Shown here one piece after another: positions 37,497 to 47,367 of a DNA stretch of 64,000 bases; the stretch's first letter is position 1, and each line of letters opens with the position of its first letter. This DNA is from Balneolaceae bacterium UBA7797. Lineage in GTDB: Bacteria; Bacteroidota; Rhodothermia; Balneolales; Balneolaceae. The stretch spans positions 1 to 64,000 of the forward strand of contig DLCN01000001.1 of NCBI GenBank assembly GCA_002480645.1, in the 5' to 3' direction. The position numbers and the translations under genes were made by a program. Under the pieces are notes generated by a model, which saw only the letters and a list, made by a program, of their open reading frames with translations, was not told where the DNA came from and searched no databases.

Positions 37497-37877
37497 ATGC
37501 TATACACAATAATTATTGTACTGATCACCATCATTTGTGCCTTGTTAACACTGGTTATATTGTTACAAAACGGCCAGGGCGAAGGATTATCCGGAATGGG
37601 TGGTGGAGCTGCAATGGGTGGCAGCGCCGGACTTGGTGCCCGCAGAACTGCAGATATTTTATCAAAATCTACCTCAATTCTTGGCGGTGCTTTTTTAGTT
37701 CTCTGTGTATTGGCAAACTTTTTCATCTCTCGTCCACAGCAATCCAACAGTGTACTTCAGCAAGGCGCTCCGGTAAATAATATCGATGTACCTTCACAAA
37801 CACCGACTGCTGTACCGACCACTCCTGCTCCAACAACAAACGATGCAGGTTCTGATAACGGAGATTCAGAGAACTAA
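37497..37877 (+). CDS. secG: Preprotein translocase subunit SecG
   Basis: A 126-residue protein with two membrane helices (about 3-21 and 57-75) around a Gly-rich loop (GLSGMGGGAAMGGSAGLGARRTADILSKST), the SecG signature. It stimulates the SecYEG channel. The C-terminal Pro/Thr-rich tail (about 85-126) is longer than in Escherichia coli but is common in this phylum. Confidence 0.92.
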   Translation: MLYTIIIVLITIICALLTLVILLQNGQGEGLSGMGGGAAMGGSAGLGARRTADILSKSTSILGGAFLVLCVLANFFISRPQQSNSVLQQGAPVNNIDVPSQTPTAVPTTPAPTTNDAGSDNGDSEN

Positions 37878-37898
37878 TCGTTCACCCGATCAAATTTT

Positions 37899-37934
37899 AA
37901 AACCCCGGTCTTTATGTAGATCCGGGGTTTTTTT
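37899..37934 (+). terminator. Rho-independent terminator downstream of secG
   Basis: AAACCCCGG ... CCGGGGTTT stem with seven T, 22 bp after the stop. Confidence 0.85.
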
Positions 37935-38097
37935 ATGTCCGTAAATTACCACACTTCACAACATTTCTCCGGATCTGTCGTGTAATGGAGGTTCGAAACA
38001 TTTTCGGGGTTTAATATCTGTATTTGTCATGCATACTTACATTGCCCTATATTAGACACCGATTGATTTTACAAAAACTACAACCTAATCCATATCT

Positions 38098-40971
38098 ATG
38101 AAAAAGTTACTCTTAACACTTCTAATTGGGTTTATTGGAACCGGCGTTCTGTTTGCCCAGACCAAGCTGGTAGAAGAAGTAACCAAAGAGGGAGACGAAC
38201 TTGTAATTCCTTATAAAAAATATGTGCTCGATAACGGGTTAACGCTAATCGTACACGAAGACCATTCAGATCCATTGGTTCATGTGGATGTTACCTACCA
38301 TGTTGGTTCCGCTCGTGAGGAATTATACAAATCCGGATTTGCTCACTTTTTTGAGCATATGATGTTCCAGGGCTCTGAAAATGTGGCCGATGAAGAGCAT
38401 TTTAAAATCGTAAGCGATGCAGGTGGAACACTGAATGGTACCACCAACCGTGATCGCACCAACTATTTTGAGACCATGCCAAGCAATCAGTTAGAGGTTG
38501 CTCTTTGGCTGGAAGCAGATCGCATGGGGTTCTTACTGGATGCTGTAACTCAGGAAAAATTTGAAGTTCAGCGTGCAACCGTTAAGAACGAAAAAGGTCA
38601 GAATTACGACAACCGTGCTTACGGGCAGTGGAGCGAAAAAACCGCCGAAGCCTTATATCCGTTCGGGCACCCATACAGCTGGTTGACCATTGGTAAACTC
38701 GAAGATCTTGATCGTGTGGATGTAACCGACCTTAAAAAATTCTTCCTGCGATGGTATGGACCGAACAACGCAACCTTAACCGTAGGTGGAGATGTAAACC
38801 CTGACGAAGTGGTTTCGCTGGTTGAGAAATATTTCGGTGTAATTCCTGCCGGACCGGAAGTTGAGGACATGAAACTCGACCCAGTAACCCTCGATGGCGA
38901 CCGTTATACCTCTTATGTAGACAACAACATTCGCTTCCCGGCGGTTATGTTCACTTTTCCAACGGTTCCTCGTTTTCATGATGATGAAGCTCCTCTTGAT
39001 TTCCTTGCTCAGATCCTGGGTTCAGGAAGAAGCTCTTATTTCTACAAGAAATTTGTACTCACGCAAAAAGCTATTCAGGCTTCAACCTTCCATCCAACCA
39101 GTGAACTGGCGGGTGAATTTACCATGTTCGTACTTCCATTCCCCGGACAAACACTTTCCGATTTCGAAATGGAAATGCGTGGAATTCTCGATCAATTTGC
39201 GGAAGAGGGGGTTAGTGACAATGACCTGACCAAGATCAAAGCGGAATATGAATCAAGCTTTATCAATGGGCTGACCAGTGTTAGCGGTAAAGTCTCTCAA
39301 CTTGCCAGCTATGAGACCTTTGCCAACGATCCGGATTATATCAAAAAAGATCTGGAACGGTATAATGCGGTTACCAAAGATGACATCATGCGTGTTTTTA
39401 ATAAATACATCTATCAAAAACCTGCGGTAATTCTAAGTGTGATCCCAAATGATGGCGGCGCGACACAACCTGCCAAACCGGATAATTTTACACCGGTTAC
39501 TGAAGGGGAAAATCCTTTCCCAACCACCGATTATTCCGGGTTAGTCTATAACAAACCAACCGGAGACAACTTCGACCGAAGTGTAAAACCTACTCCCGGA
39601 ACGGCTCCGTTAGTACAGGTTCCTGATTTCTGGAGAACTAATTTTGATAACGGTATTAAACTCATCGGAACTAATTCTGATGAAGTGCCAACAGTAAATA
39701 TTCAGATCAGCATTAAGGGCGGCCAAAAAATGGATTATTACGATCCATCCAAAGCAGGCTTAGCCTCCTTAACTGCTTCGCTGATGAATGAATCTACCGA
39801 GAATTATACCTCCGAAGAGATTCAGGAAGAACTACGACTCATCGCAAGCTCCATCAATGTATTCTCCGGCAGCGGAGAAACCTCCGTTAACATCAGAACG
39901 CTGAAAAAGAATCTGGACCGTACGCTGGAACTCGCTGAAGAGATCCTGTTCCGTCCGGCATTTACTGAAGAAGATTTCAACCGGGTGAAGCAACAACAGA
40001 TCGAAAGCATCCGCGCTTCGTATCAAAGTCCGGCTTCAATCGCCAATCAGGTGTACGACCGTCTTCTTTATGGCGATGAACACATCTATTCCGTTCCCGG
40101 CTCAGGGATCGAAGAAACGGTAGAACGTATCACCGTGGATGATGTGAAAGCATTCTACAATAACTATTACAGCCCGGACCTTACCGAAGTGGTTGTAGTT
40201 GGACAGATCACCGAAGACGAAGTGCTGCCGAAACTGGACTTCCTGAAAAGCTGGGAATCTACCGGTGCCGAGTTACCTGATCTGCCGGATCCATCACCAA
40301 GCGACTATACCAAAGTATATCTGGTGGATAAAGTGGGTGCGCCACAGTCTGAGATCCGGATCGGTTATATGACTGACCTGCCTTACGACGCAACCGGCGA
40401 GTACTTTAAAACCACCTTGATGAACTACACGTTAGGTGGTGCATTCAACAGCCGCATCAACCTGAATCTTCGTGAAGATAAAGGCTGGACCTATGGCGCC
40501 CGATCTTATTTCAGTTCAGGTTCGGAGCCCGGACCATTCACCGCTTCTGCCGGAATCAAAGCAGCTGCTACAGACAGTGCTGTATATGAATTTATGAAAG
40601 AGATCAACATGTTCCGTGAGGAAGGTATTAAGCCTGAGGAACTCAGTTTCATGAGAAATTCTATCGGTCAGCGTGATGCCCGCCGATACGAGACTCCGTT
40701 CCAGAAAGCCGGTTTCCTGGGTAACATCATCCGCTACGATCTGGATAAAACCTATGTGGATGAACAAGCAGAGATCATCAAAAATATCACTAAAGAAGAA
40801 ATCGATGCTCTCGCAAAAAAATACCTGAACGTGGATGATGTATACATCTTAGTTGTAGGAGATGCTGCATCTCACCGTGAGAAGCTAAAAGAACTCGGCT
40901 ACGAAGTAGTTGAAGTTACCGAGAAAGGCGACATCATCGAAAAAGTAGATGAAACCGAAGGCGAGGAATGA
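38098..40971 (+). CDS. M16 family zinc metallopeptidase (fused two-domain, pitrilysin type)
   Basis: A 957-residue secreted protein: signal peptide (ends LFAQ), an N-terminal M16 half with the inverted motif HFFEH (83-87) and distal Glu near TVKNEKGQ, and a C-terminal half that lacks HxxEH (about 500-950) and serves as the non-catalytic partner. The family acts on peptides in the periplasm. It is a monocistronic gene with terminators on both sides. Confidence 0.92.
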   Translation: MKKLLLTLLIGFIGTGVLFAQTKLVEEVTKEGDELVIPYKKYVLDNGLTLIVHEDHSDPLVHVDVTYHVGSAREELYKSGFAHFFEHMMFQGSENVADEEHFKIVSDAGGTLNGTTNRDRTNYFETMPSNQLEVALWLEADRMGFLLDAVTQEKFEVQRATVKNEKGQNYDNRAYGQWSEKTAEALYPFGHPYSWLTIGKLEDLDRVDVTDLKKFFLRWYGPNNATLTVGGDVNPDEVVSLVEKYFGVIPAGPEVEDMKLDPVTLDGDRYTSYVDNNIRFPAVMFTFPTVPRFHDDEAPLDFLAQILGSGRSSYFYKKFVLTQKAIQASTFHPTSELAGEFTMFVLPFPGQTLSDFEMEMRGILDQFAEEGVSDNDLTKIKAEYESSFINGLTSVSGKVSQLASYETFANDPDYIKKDLERYNAVTKDDIMRVFNKYIYQKPAVILSVIPNDGGATQPAKPDNFTPVTEGENPFPTTDYSGLVYNKPTGDNFDRSVKPTPGTAPLVQVPDFWRTNFDNGIKLIGTNSDEVPTVNIQISIKGGQKMDYYDPSKAGLASLTASLMNESTENYTSEEIQEELRLIASSINVFSGSGETSVNIRTLKKNLDRTLELAEEILFRPAFTEEDFNRVKQQQIESIRASYQSPASIANQVYDRLLYGDEHIYSVPGSGIEETVERITVDDVKAFYNNYYSPDLTEVVVVGQITEDEVLPKLDFLKSWESTGAELPDLPDPSPSDYTKVYLVDKVGAPQSEIRIGYMTDLPYDATGEYFKTTLMNYTLGGAFNSRINLNLREDKGWTYGARSYFSSGSEPGPFTASAGIKAAATDSAVYEFMKEINMFREEGIKPEELSFMRNSIGQRDARRYETPFQKAGFLGNIIRYDLDKTYVDEQAEIIKNITKEEIDALAKKYLNVDDVYILVVGDAASHREKLKELGYEVVEVTEKGDIIEKVDETEGEE

Positions 40972-40995
40972 TCCTTTTGTTTCAATTTTGATTGT

Positions 40996-41030
40996 AAAGC
41001 TCCTGTCTATGCCGGCAGGGGCTTTTTTTA
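40996..41030 (+). terminator. Rho-independent terminator
   Basis: AAGCTCCTG ... CAGGGGCTT with a seven-base loop and seven T, 25 bp after the M16 stop. Confidence 0.75.
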
Positions 41031-41112
41031 TGAATCTGAACAGGCTGATAGGCTCGGTTTATACACCTCATTCATTTTAAATAATGGAAATCCGGATCTT
41101 TTTAAGAGTATA

Positions 41113-41132
41113 TTAGTTTAATATTAAACAAT
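41113..41132. promoter_or_regulatory. Palindromic operator candidate upstream of nitroreductase
   Basis: TTAGTTTAATATTAAACAAT contains the perfect 14 bp palindrome GTTTAATATTAAAC (41116-41129). It differs by one base from the site at 19207-19226 and ends 30 bp before the ATG. Confidence 0.62.
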
Positions 41133-41161
41133 TATTTTAATCACTCAATCAAATAACTGTT

Positions 41162-41806
41162 ATGGATTTTCACGAAGCACTTAATTGGCGATATGCCACA
41201 AAAAAAATGAACGGAGAGCAGGTTCCTCAGGAGAAAGTTGATAAAATACTGAACGCTATCCGATTAGCGCCGACCTCAATGGGAGCACAACCATTTTCTG
41301 TATTTCTGATCACAGATCAGGAGATCAAACAGCAGATCCTGCCAATCGCAAGTAATCAGACTCAGGTTAAGGATAGTTCTCACTTGCTTATTTTTGCTGC
41401 CTGGGAAACTATGACAGATGATCAGATTCAGGAGTATGTGGATCAGACTGCCGAGGAACGGGAATTGGATAAATCTGAACTCGATCCAATGAAAAAAGGT
41501 CTCAAAAATCTGGCTTCGAAATCTAAGGATGAGTTTTTCTCGTGGTCGGCACGACAAGCTTATATTGCTTTTGGTTTTGGTCTGGCGGCAGCAGCCGTGG
41601 AAAAAGTTGACGCTACGCCAATGGAAGGTTTTGATAATGAAGCGCTGGACAAATTACTCGGTCTGCGTGAACAAGGAATGCGAAGCGTAACTATGATGCC
41701 ACTGGGTTACCGGGATGAAGAAAACGACTGGCTGGCACCCATGAAAAAAGTACGCCGCCCGAGCGAAAAATTATTTATTAAAAATGAAGTGCCGGAACTG
41801 ACCTGA
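41162..41806 (+). CDS. Nitroreductase family NAD(P)H-dependent oxidoreductase (MhqN/NfsB-like)
   Basis: A 214-residue flavoprotein of the nitroreductase fold. FMN-site residues are expected in NWRYATKKMN (about 8-17) and LAPTSMGAQPF (about 36-46), with GLREQGMRSVTMMPLGYR near the end. It reduces quinones or nitroaromatics by hydride transfer. MhqN of Bacillus is of this type and is in the MhqR regulon. The upstream palindrome is shared with the MhqO/MhqD-like operon at 19.2 kb. Confidence 0.87.
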   Translation: MDFHEALNWRYATKKMNGEQVPQEKVDKILNAIRLAPTSMGAQPFSVFLITDQEIKQQILPIASNQTQVKDSSHLLIFAAWETMTDDQIQEYVDQTAEERELDKSELDPMKKGLKNLASKSKDEFFSWSARQAYIAFGFGLAAAAVEKVDATPMEGFDNEALDKLLGLREQGMRSVTMMPLGYRDEENDWLAPMKKVRRPSEKLFIKNEVPELT

Positions 41807-41828
41807 TGTAATTCAGGACGTACTCTTT

Positions 41829-41858
41829 AAGGCTGATTTAAACGATCAGCCTTTTTTT
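41829..41858 (+). terminator. Rho-independent terminator
   Basis: AAGGCTGA ... TCAGCCTTTTTTT stem, 23 bp after the nitroreductase stop. Confidence 0.8.
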
Positions 41859-41862
41859 AGTA

Positions 41863-42585
41863 TCAAAAGTTGAAATCCAGAGCGATCAGCCAGTTTCCCG
41901 ACTCTGTTCTTTCCCAAATGATCACGTAGATCCCACCTGAGCCTCGTCGGTCCGAACCGGTATAATAGCGACCTGTTTCAAAAACTATATCGGATTCGAT
42001 CTGTACTAATTTGGTCGCAACAAGATCAACCTGATAATCCGGGTTTTCCATATAGAAATACCGATCCGCAATTTCTTCGTGACCTTCTGATAACTCTCCT
42101 GCTCCAAAATAGGTGGCATTCTCCCGATAAGTAGCACTTACATGAGCGAGTGGGTTATGCTGATTAGCGAGTTCTACCCACCGTTTCCGTGCATTATTCA
42201 ACTCTGTTTCTAATTCGGTATCCGACTTTGTTACTTGCTCTGCCGGTAGTAAAATATCAATCGTTTTAAGCCAGTTTTCCTGCACTTTCATCCAACCGGT
42301 AGCCATATATACTTGCTTATCGGCGGTCTCAATTCTTCCGAGTGTCAAAAACCGGGTTTCATCATGTTTATACACTGCGCTTTCGTGATAAATCAGACTT
42401 TCCCCACGAATTGTTCCAAGTAATTTGGCTCCATATACGAAAGAACCATTCGTCACATAATACCCGACCTTACCCAAAGTTCGTGATTCGTCCAGCCATT
42501 GTTGCTGTATCTCAGAAAACTCCGGTTGTTGGGCAACTGCCAACACAGGCATTATGAACACCCATAGAATTCCGGCCCACCTCAC
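41863..42585 (-). CDS. Secreted NTF2-like (SnoaL/DUF4440) domain protein
   Basis: A 240-residue protein with a signal peptide (ends LAVAQ). The C-terminal half has the NTF2-like pattern of DUF4440 (ARKRWVELANQHNPLAHVSATYRENATYFGAGELSEGHEEIADRYFYM... split here for length; ends WERTESGNWLIALDFNF). The N-terminal half probably repeats the fold. The start is GTG at 42585, overlapping the aminotransferase stop (GTGA). The function is unknown. Confidence 0.68.
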   Translation of the reverse strand: MRWAGILWVFIMPVLAVAQQPEFSEIQQQWLDESRTLGKVGYYVTNGSFVYGAKLLGTIRGESLIYHESAVYKHDETRFLTLGRIETADKQVYMATGWMKVQENWLKTIDILLPAEQVTKSDTELETELNNARKRWVELANQHNPLAHVSATYRENATYFGAGELSEGHEEIADRYFYMENPDYQVDLVATKLVQIESDIVFETGRYYTGSDRRGSGGIYVIIWERTESGNWLIALDFNF

Positions 42586-43445
42586 GATCCTGACCTGGTT
42601 AGTTTTTCAAATGCTTCCTGTAATTTCGTGGTTACCGGACCTGCATCGGAACTGATCTGAATTTCTTTTCCGCTCAGAATCACTGATCCGATCCCTTGTA
42701 TTTCCGATCCTGTTCCTGTAATGAAGGCTTCATCAACAGATTCAAAACCGGCAATGGGAAGTGCCTGTTCATGAACTTTTAAGTTCAACTCACGGCATAG
42801 TTCGAGCACCTTTCCCCGGGTAATTCCAGGCAAAATATGATGTCCGTTTGGATGGGTGAATAATTCGCCGTTTTTAACAAAAAAGAGATTAGAGTGAGAA
42901 CCTTCCGTAAACTCACCATTGCGCACTAAGATCGTTTCATGCGCTCCGGCTTTCGCCCCTGCATTATTTGCACGCACATTCCCCATCAGCGAGGTGGTTT
43001 TCACATCACATCTGTGCCAGCGTTCATCCTCAGCCACAAACACTTTGATCATTTTGTGCTTATAGCTGCCAAACTCGAAATTGTACGCATATGTCATGAT
43101 GGTCGGCGTGGCGTCCTCCGGGTATTGATGCATTCTTGGAGCCACACCCCGGGTTACCTGAAGGTAGACCAGGCAATCACTTGATGTGAGTCCGGCCCGC
43201 TTTACTGCTTCGTAAATGATCTCAGGGATTGTATTAAGATCTACATCCAGCTCAGCCACAGACAGAGAGTTCCGGAGCCTTTGGAGGTGTTCCTCCATCA
43301 GGAAAGGACGCCCGTCATAAAAAGAGATCACTTCATACACTCCATCCCCGAAAATAAAACCGCGGTCGAACACCGAGATCTTAGCCTGGTCGTGAGTGAC
43401 CCATTCTCCATTTAAATATACGATCCCGGGATAGCTTTTTTTCAT
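42582..43445 (-). CDS. Class IV aminotransferase, D-amino acid aminotransferase-like
   Basis: A 287-residue fold-type IV PLP enzyme. The Schiff-base lysine is Lys149 in CDVKTTSLMGN, with QVTRGVAPRMHQYP, FTEGSHSNLFFVKNG and ITGTGSEIQGI. QVTRGVAPR is typical of D-amino acid aminotransferase, rather than IlvE, but Bacteroidetes enzymes of this group may act on branched-chain amino acids. It is the first gene of a pair with the NTF2-like gene. Confidence 0.82.
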   Translation of the reverse strand: MKKSYPGIVYLNGEWVTHDQAKISVFDRGFIFGDGVYEVISFYDGRPFLMEEHLQRLRNSLSVAELDVDLNTIPEIIYEAVKRAGLTSSDCLVYLQVTRGVAPRMHQYPEDATPTIMTYAYNFEFGSYKHKMIKVFVAEDERWHRCDVKTTSLMGNVRANNAGAKAGAHETILVRNGEFTEGSHSNLFFVKNGELFTHPNGHHILPGITRGKVLELCRELNLKVHEQALPIAGFESVDEAFITGTGSEIQGIGSVILSGKEIQISSDAGPVTTKLQEAFEKLTRSGS

Positions 43446-43516
43446 ATCAATGCTTGTTAATAGAGCGCAATGATACAGAAAAATCTATTTAAGCTTCCAA
43501 AAAATGATCCTGAAAA

Positions 43517-44500
43517 TCAGTTTTCGTCGATGGTAAGATAGACCATCGTTTGGTTGAGTAACTGGTACGCAACCTCACCAAAAGTAACCGGGCCCGTGAA
43601 CCCGATCGTCTGTTTTCCTTCTAATTCGGCATACAGATAATTGAGGATGCAATTACAGGAAAAAAAGGTCTTCTCTCCCAGACCATCCGGCGTCATCTGC
43701 TCAAATTCCTGTACATAATCATTAAATGGCTTGGCAATCCTGTACGTGGTATCTGCAAAAACAGGTGCATAAAAGAATACTCTGTGTTCTTCCACCCGCT
43801 GAAAACTGGTATTCACCATCGTACCGTAGGTATCGGCTACCAGAGGAAGTTTGGTATCGATATTATTTTCCCGGATGTATTCCGCAAAATTTTTACGTTC
43901 TCCATTTACGATCACATCTTTGGCAAAAAAACCATCTACCGGAAAACGCAATTCGTCCCCATCGCCGGGCTCAAAGATATTTACGATGTCGATATCTACC
44001 ACTTTTGATGGCGGTAAACCCACATGCATAACCACAGCTGAGTCTTCAAAACCCATCGGATCTACTCCGTCAAAGACTTTGGGCTCCTTCATTCCTACTT
44101 CATCAAGATCCGTACCTGCCACCCATCCCACTAACGGGCGTACTGCAAAATTCGGATACTTCGGACTATTCAAAGAAAAGCTATAGTGAATATCGCTGGA
44201 ACCCGGTAAAATAATTACGCTGAACCCATTTGTATAAGCATCTTTGTACACATTCTGTAATTGCTCCTGATTGTACACCACAATATTGTATTCATAAATA
44301 TAATCCGGCAGTACAGTGGCGTAGATCATTTCCTTACTGAATTTTCCACCATCTTTATCCATGAAATAGGGGATGGTCCCGGCGATCCAGTTACCTCTCG
44401 GGAGTTTTTTCAATACGGCCTCGTCACCGGCAAGTATAAGTTTCTTGCCCGATGTTATCAGCTTTTGAATGTGCTCTGTCTCGTACAATTGTGCATCCAT
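43517..44500 (-). CDS. Unknown conserved protein, DUF6976-like (uncertain)
   Basis: A 327-residue cytosolic protein with no signal peptide. Distinct segments are GKKLILAGDEAVLKKLPRG, NWIAGTIPYFM, SVIILPGSSDIHYSF, VGWVAGTDLDEVG and a Cys-x-Cys in FFSCNCILNYL. From memory this resembles DUF6976/FIST-C-like proteins, but I am not sure. The SCNC motif hints at metal or redox function. It follows the 91-residue gene by 12 bp, with AGAGG before its ATG. Confidence 0.65.
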   Translation of the reverse strand: MDAQLYETEHIQKLITSGKKLILAGDEAVLKKLPRGNWIAGTIPYFMDKDGGKFSKEMIYATVLPDYIYEYNIVVYNQEQLQNVYKDAYTNGFSVIILPGSSDIHYSFSLNSPKYPNFAVRPLVGWVAGTDLDEVGMKEPKVFDGVDPMGFEDSAVVMHVGLPPSKVVDIDIVNIFEPGDGDELRFPVDGFFAKDVIVNGERKNFAEYIRENNIDTKLPLVADTYGTMVNTSFQRVEEHRVFFYAPVFADTTYRIAKPFNDYVQEFEQMTPDGLGEKTFFSCNCILNYLYAELEGKQTIGFTGPVTFGEVAYQLLNQTMVYLTIDEN

Positions 44501-44512
44501 ACAAACAAACCT

Positions 44513-44788
44513 CTATGCTTTTATTATGCTTCTAAGGTCGGATAATACCTTTTTATTTGAGCTGTTCTCTTCGAAGAAAAATCTAAGCTTGATGATACAT
44601 TCGCTCATCCGTTCTCTGGTAGGATATGCTTTGTATACATGCCTTAAATTTCGCAACAACATTTTTGTTGCCAGATATTTGAATTCCGGTTTTAACTCTC
44701 CGGTTATCACTGCCGCCCACTTTGGGTGACTCTCTGCCGGTAGCATCATACGTCTCTTTTTCTTTAATGAATATAGTCTTGAACCCAT
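44513..44788 (-). CDS. Small basic protein of unknown function, paired with the DUF6976-like gene
   Basis: A 91-residue frame, rich in Lys, Arg and Leu, with an internal ESHPKWAAVITGELKPEFKYLATKMLL segment that looks like a folded helical domain. It ends 12 bp before the ATG of the next gene on the same strand, so the two form a unit. The start may be 44788 or the Met at 44749. No family is recognised. Confidence 0.6.
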   Translation of the reverse strand: MGSRLYSLKKKRRMMLPAESHPKWAAVITGELKPEFKYLATKMLLRNLRHVYKAYPTRERMSECIIKLRFFFEENSSNKKVLSDLRSIIKA

Positions 44789-44978
44789 ATTATCGGCTGA
44801 AAAAGTGACTTAGTTAAACAGAATATTTACTAATCATTGAAAACATCCCTGATCTGATATACAAGTCTTTCTGCCCGCTTTATCAGGCTGCGTCTGTTGA
44901 TTAATTTAATTTTTGAGAAACTTTGAGAGAGTCACCTTCGTAGGGCAGTGCTGAATTAACAACATTGACCTTCTCATC

Positions 44979-46097
44979 ATGGCGAAGAAAAAAAGCAAAA
45001 AACTACTCTGGACGATCGTATTTCTGGTAATCATCATCGGCGGTGGCGGATTCTATTATACATACAGCAATACACCGGATGAAGGTCCGGCAGAAGAACC
45101 GTTTGTAACCGCTGAAATTGGAACCGTGGTTAAAAAAGCATTAGCCGTAGGTACCATTGAGCCGGAAAATGAGATCGAAGTAAAATCCAAGATCTCCGGT
45201 GTGGTCAGTCGTTTATATGCTCAGGCCGGGGATTATGTTAAGAAAGGAGATCCGCTTATCGAAGTAAGTCCTGACCCTACCCCTCTTGAACTGGCTGAAG
45301 CTAAACGCAGCCTGGAGCGTACAAAGATCGAGGCCGATAATCTGAAGAAAGAACTGGATCGTATCAAACCACTGCTGGATAAGAATCTGGTATCTCAGCA
45401 GGAATATGATCAGGCACTGGAACGCTACGATGATGTGCAAGTTCGGGTACAGATCGCAAATGAACGGCTGCAATTACTGGAATCCGGTAAGATCACCATT
45501 GGTGAAACCACCATCGAATCGGTGATCCGCGCCCCCATCAGCGGTTATATTCTGGAAGAGTTGGTAGATGTGGGCGAGCCTGTTGTTCCACTTACGTCCT
45601 ATCAGGCGGGAACCGCGTTAATGACCATGGCCGAAATGGAGAACCTGCTGTTTAAAGGTACGGTAGATGAAATTGACATCGGAAAGGTGGAACCGGGAAT
45701 GCCGGTGCAGATCAAGATAGGTGCTCTACCGGCCGACACTATTCTGGGTGAGGTTTCGCATATCTCGTTAAAAGCTCAGGAGCAGGACAATGCCACCGTT
45801 TTCCCCATCGAAATTACAATCACCGATACAAAAGGTGCTGTACTACGTGCCGGATATTCTGCCAATGCAGACATCATCATTCAACGAATGCAAAATATCC
45901 TGACCATTCCTGAACGGGTTATTACCATGAAAGACGGGAAAGCTTTTGTAGACCTTCCGGGTGAGACTCCCGGTAGCCGGGTAGAGCAAGAGATCTCTGT
46001 TGGGTTAAGTGATGCGATCACCATTGCGGTAACAGACGGTCTTGAAGAAGGTCAGAAAGTACTGGAAAAACCGATCAAAACGCTGGAAGTACGCTAA
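44979..46097 (+). CDS. HlyD/MacA-type periplasmic adaptor
   Basis: A 372-residue membrane-fusion protein. It has an N-terminal anchor (about 9-28), a barrel-sandwich domain divided by a coiled-coil hairpin (about 105-165), and C-terminal beta domains with the MacA-type segment RVITMKDGKAFVDLPGE. It is the first gene of an adaptor-permease-permease operon and no TolC gene follows. Confidence 0.87.
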   Translation: MAKKKSKKLLWTIVFLVIIIGGGGFYYTYSNTPDEGPAEEPFVTAEIGTVVKKALAVGTIEPENEIEVKSKISGVVSRLYAQAGDYVKKGDPLIEVSPDPTPLELAEAKRSLERTKIEADNLKKELDRIKPLLDKNLVSQQEYDQALERYDDVQVRVQIANERLQLLESGKITIGETTIESVIRAPISGYILEELVDVGEPVVPLTSYQAGTALMTMAEMENLLFKGTVDEIDIGKVEPGMPVQIKIGALPADTILGEVSHISLKAQEQDNATVFPIEITITDTKGAVLRAGYSANADIIIQRMQNILTIPERVITMKDGKAFVDLPGETPGSRVEQEISVGLSDAITIAVTDGLEEGQKVLEKPIKTLEVR

Positions 46098-46118
46098 TCA
46101 CTACTTTTACTTTTACCG

Positions 46119-47348
46119 ATGTCATTCACAAACCTAATAAAAGAATTATTTCAGAGCCTCAACCAACAGCGGCTGCGTAGCTTCCTCACTATCTTCGGGA
46201 TCATGTGGGGAACGGCCACCCTGATACTGTTGCTGGCTTTCGGAATTGGTTTTCGTGATCAAACAGTTTTGAATATGCGGGGAATGGGCGATCAGCTGGC
46301 TATCATGTTTCCCGGCCAGACCACTAAACCATACGAAGGCTATGGAATTGGTCGTCCGATCCGCTACAGGGAAGAAGATGTTCAGGTTTTGAAGGATAAC
46401 ATCCCCGAACTCAATGTCGTCACCCCGGAATATATGCGCAGCATGGTGATCGAATACGGCGAAAACCGCCGGAATTCTTCGGTTGGCGGCGTGTACCCCA
46501 TTTATCAGGATCTGAGAAATACTTTTGAACGCCCCGGTGGACGATGGCTAAACGAATCGGATGTAAAAGAACGTCGCCGTGTAATATTCATTGGTAATCG
46601 TTTGGCTCAAAACCTTTTTGGTGATGAAGATCCTGTTGAAAAGACAGTGATGGTAAATAATATGCCTTTTACGGTTATTGGTGTGATGCAGGAAAAGATC
46701 CAGAATTCCTCCTATACCCAACAGGATCAGGATCGTTCATTTATACCTGCGCCCACATTTTCGGCCATGACAGGGACCGAGATCCTGAGCAATATTCTGT
46801 ATACGCCAAAAGATCCCGGACAATCTGAAATGATTCAGGATAAGGTGTATGAAGTAATGGCCAAAAAGCATCGTTTCGATCCATCCGATCAGGATGCATT
46901 AGGCATTTGGGATACCAATGAATTCTGGTCATTCATCAATATTATGTTCCTGGGAATCAATGGATTTTTAGGGTTGATCGGATTCTTCACCCTTGCGGTT
47001 GGTGGTATTGGTGTTGCAAATATCATGTTTGTGGTAGTTCAGGAGCGAATGAAAGAAATCGGGATCCGAAGAGCTGCCGGAGCCCGCCGCCATCATATTA
47101 TGATCCAGTTCTTCTTAGAAACATTTGCCATTATTGGGATAGGTGCATCTTTGGGATACATCATTGGCTGGCTGCTGGTGCAAAGCATGCAAAACATCCC
47201 CATTAAAGAATTTGTGGGCGTTCCCTATTTCTCCTCGGAAGTTGGAATCGTTGCCTTTGTTGTGTTAAGTATCGTGGGTTTTGCGGCCGGACTACTTCCC
47301 GCATGGCGTGCAGCCCGCCTCGACGTTGTTGAATGCCTTAGAAATTAA
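46119..47348 (+). CDS. MacB-type ABC transporter permease (first of two)
   Basis: A 409-residue FtsX/MacB permease: an N-terminal helix (NQQRLRSFLTIFGIMWGTATLILLLAF), the periplasmic MacB core domain, and three C-terminal helices with QERMKEIGIRRAAGARRHHI. It lacks an ATPase domain. It precedes the second permease by 19 bp, and the pair probably forms a heterodimer. Confidence 0.87.
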   Translation: MSFTNLIKELFQSLNQQRLRSFLTIFGIMWGTATLILLLAFGIGFRDQTVLNMRGMGDQLAIMFPGQTTKPYEGYGIGRPIRYREEDVQVLKDNIPELNVVTPEYMRSMVIEYGENRRNSSVGGVYPIYQDLRNTFERPGGRWLNESDVKERRRVIFIGNRLAQNLFGDEDPVEKTVMVNNMPFTVIGVMQEKIQNSSYTQQDQDRSFIPAPTFSAMTGTEILSNILYTPKDPGQSEMIQDKVYEVMAKKHRFDPSDQDALGIWDTNEFWSFINIMFLGINGFLGLIGFFTLAVGGIGVANIMFVVVQERMKEIGIRRAAGARRHHIMIQFFLETFAIIGIGASLGYIIGWLLVQSMQNIPIKEFVGVPYFSSEVGIVAFVVLSIVGFAAGLLPAWRAARLDVVECLRN

Positions 47349-47367
47349 TCTGAAACGTAGCTGAATC

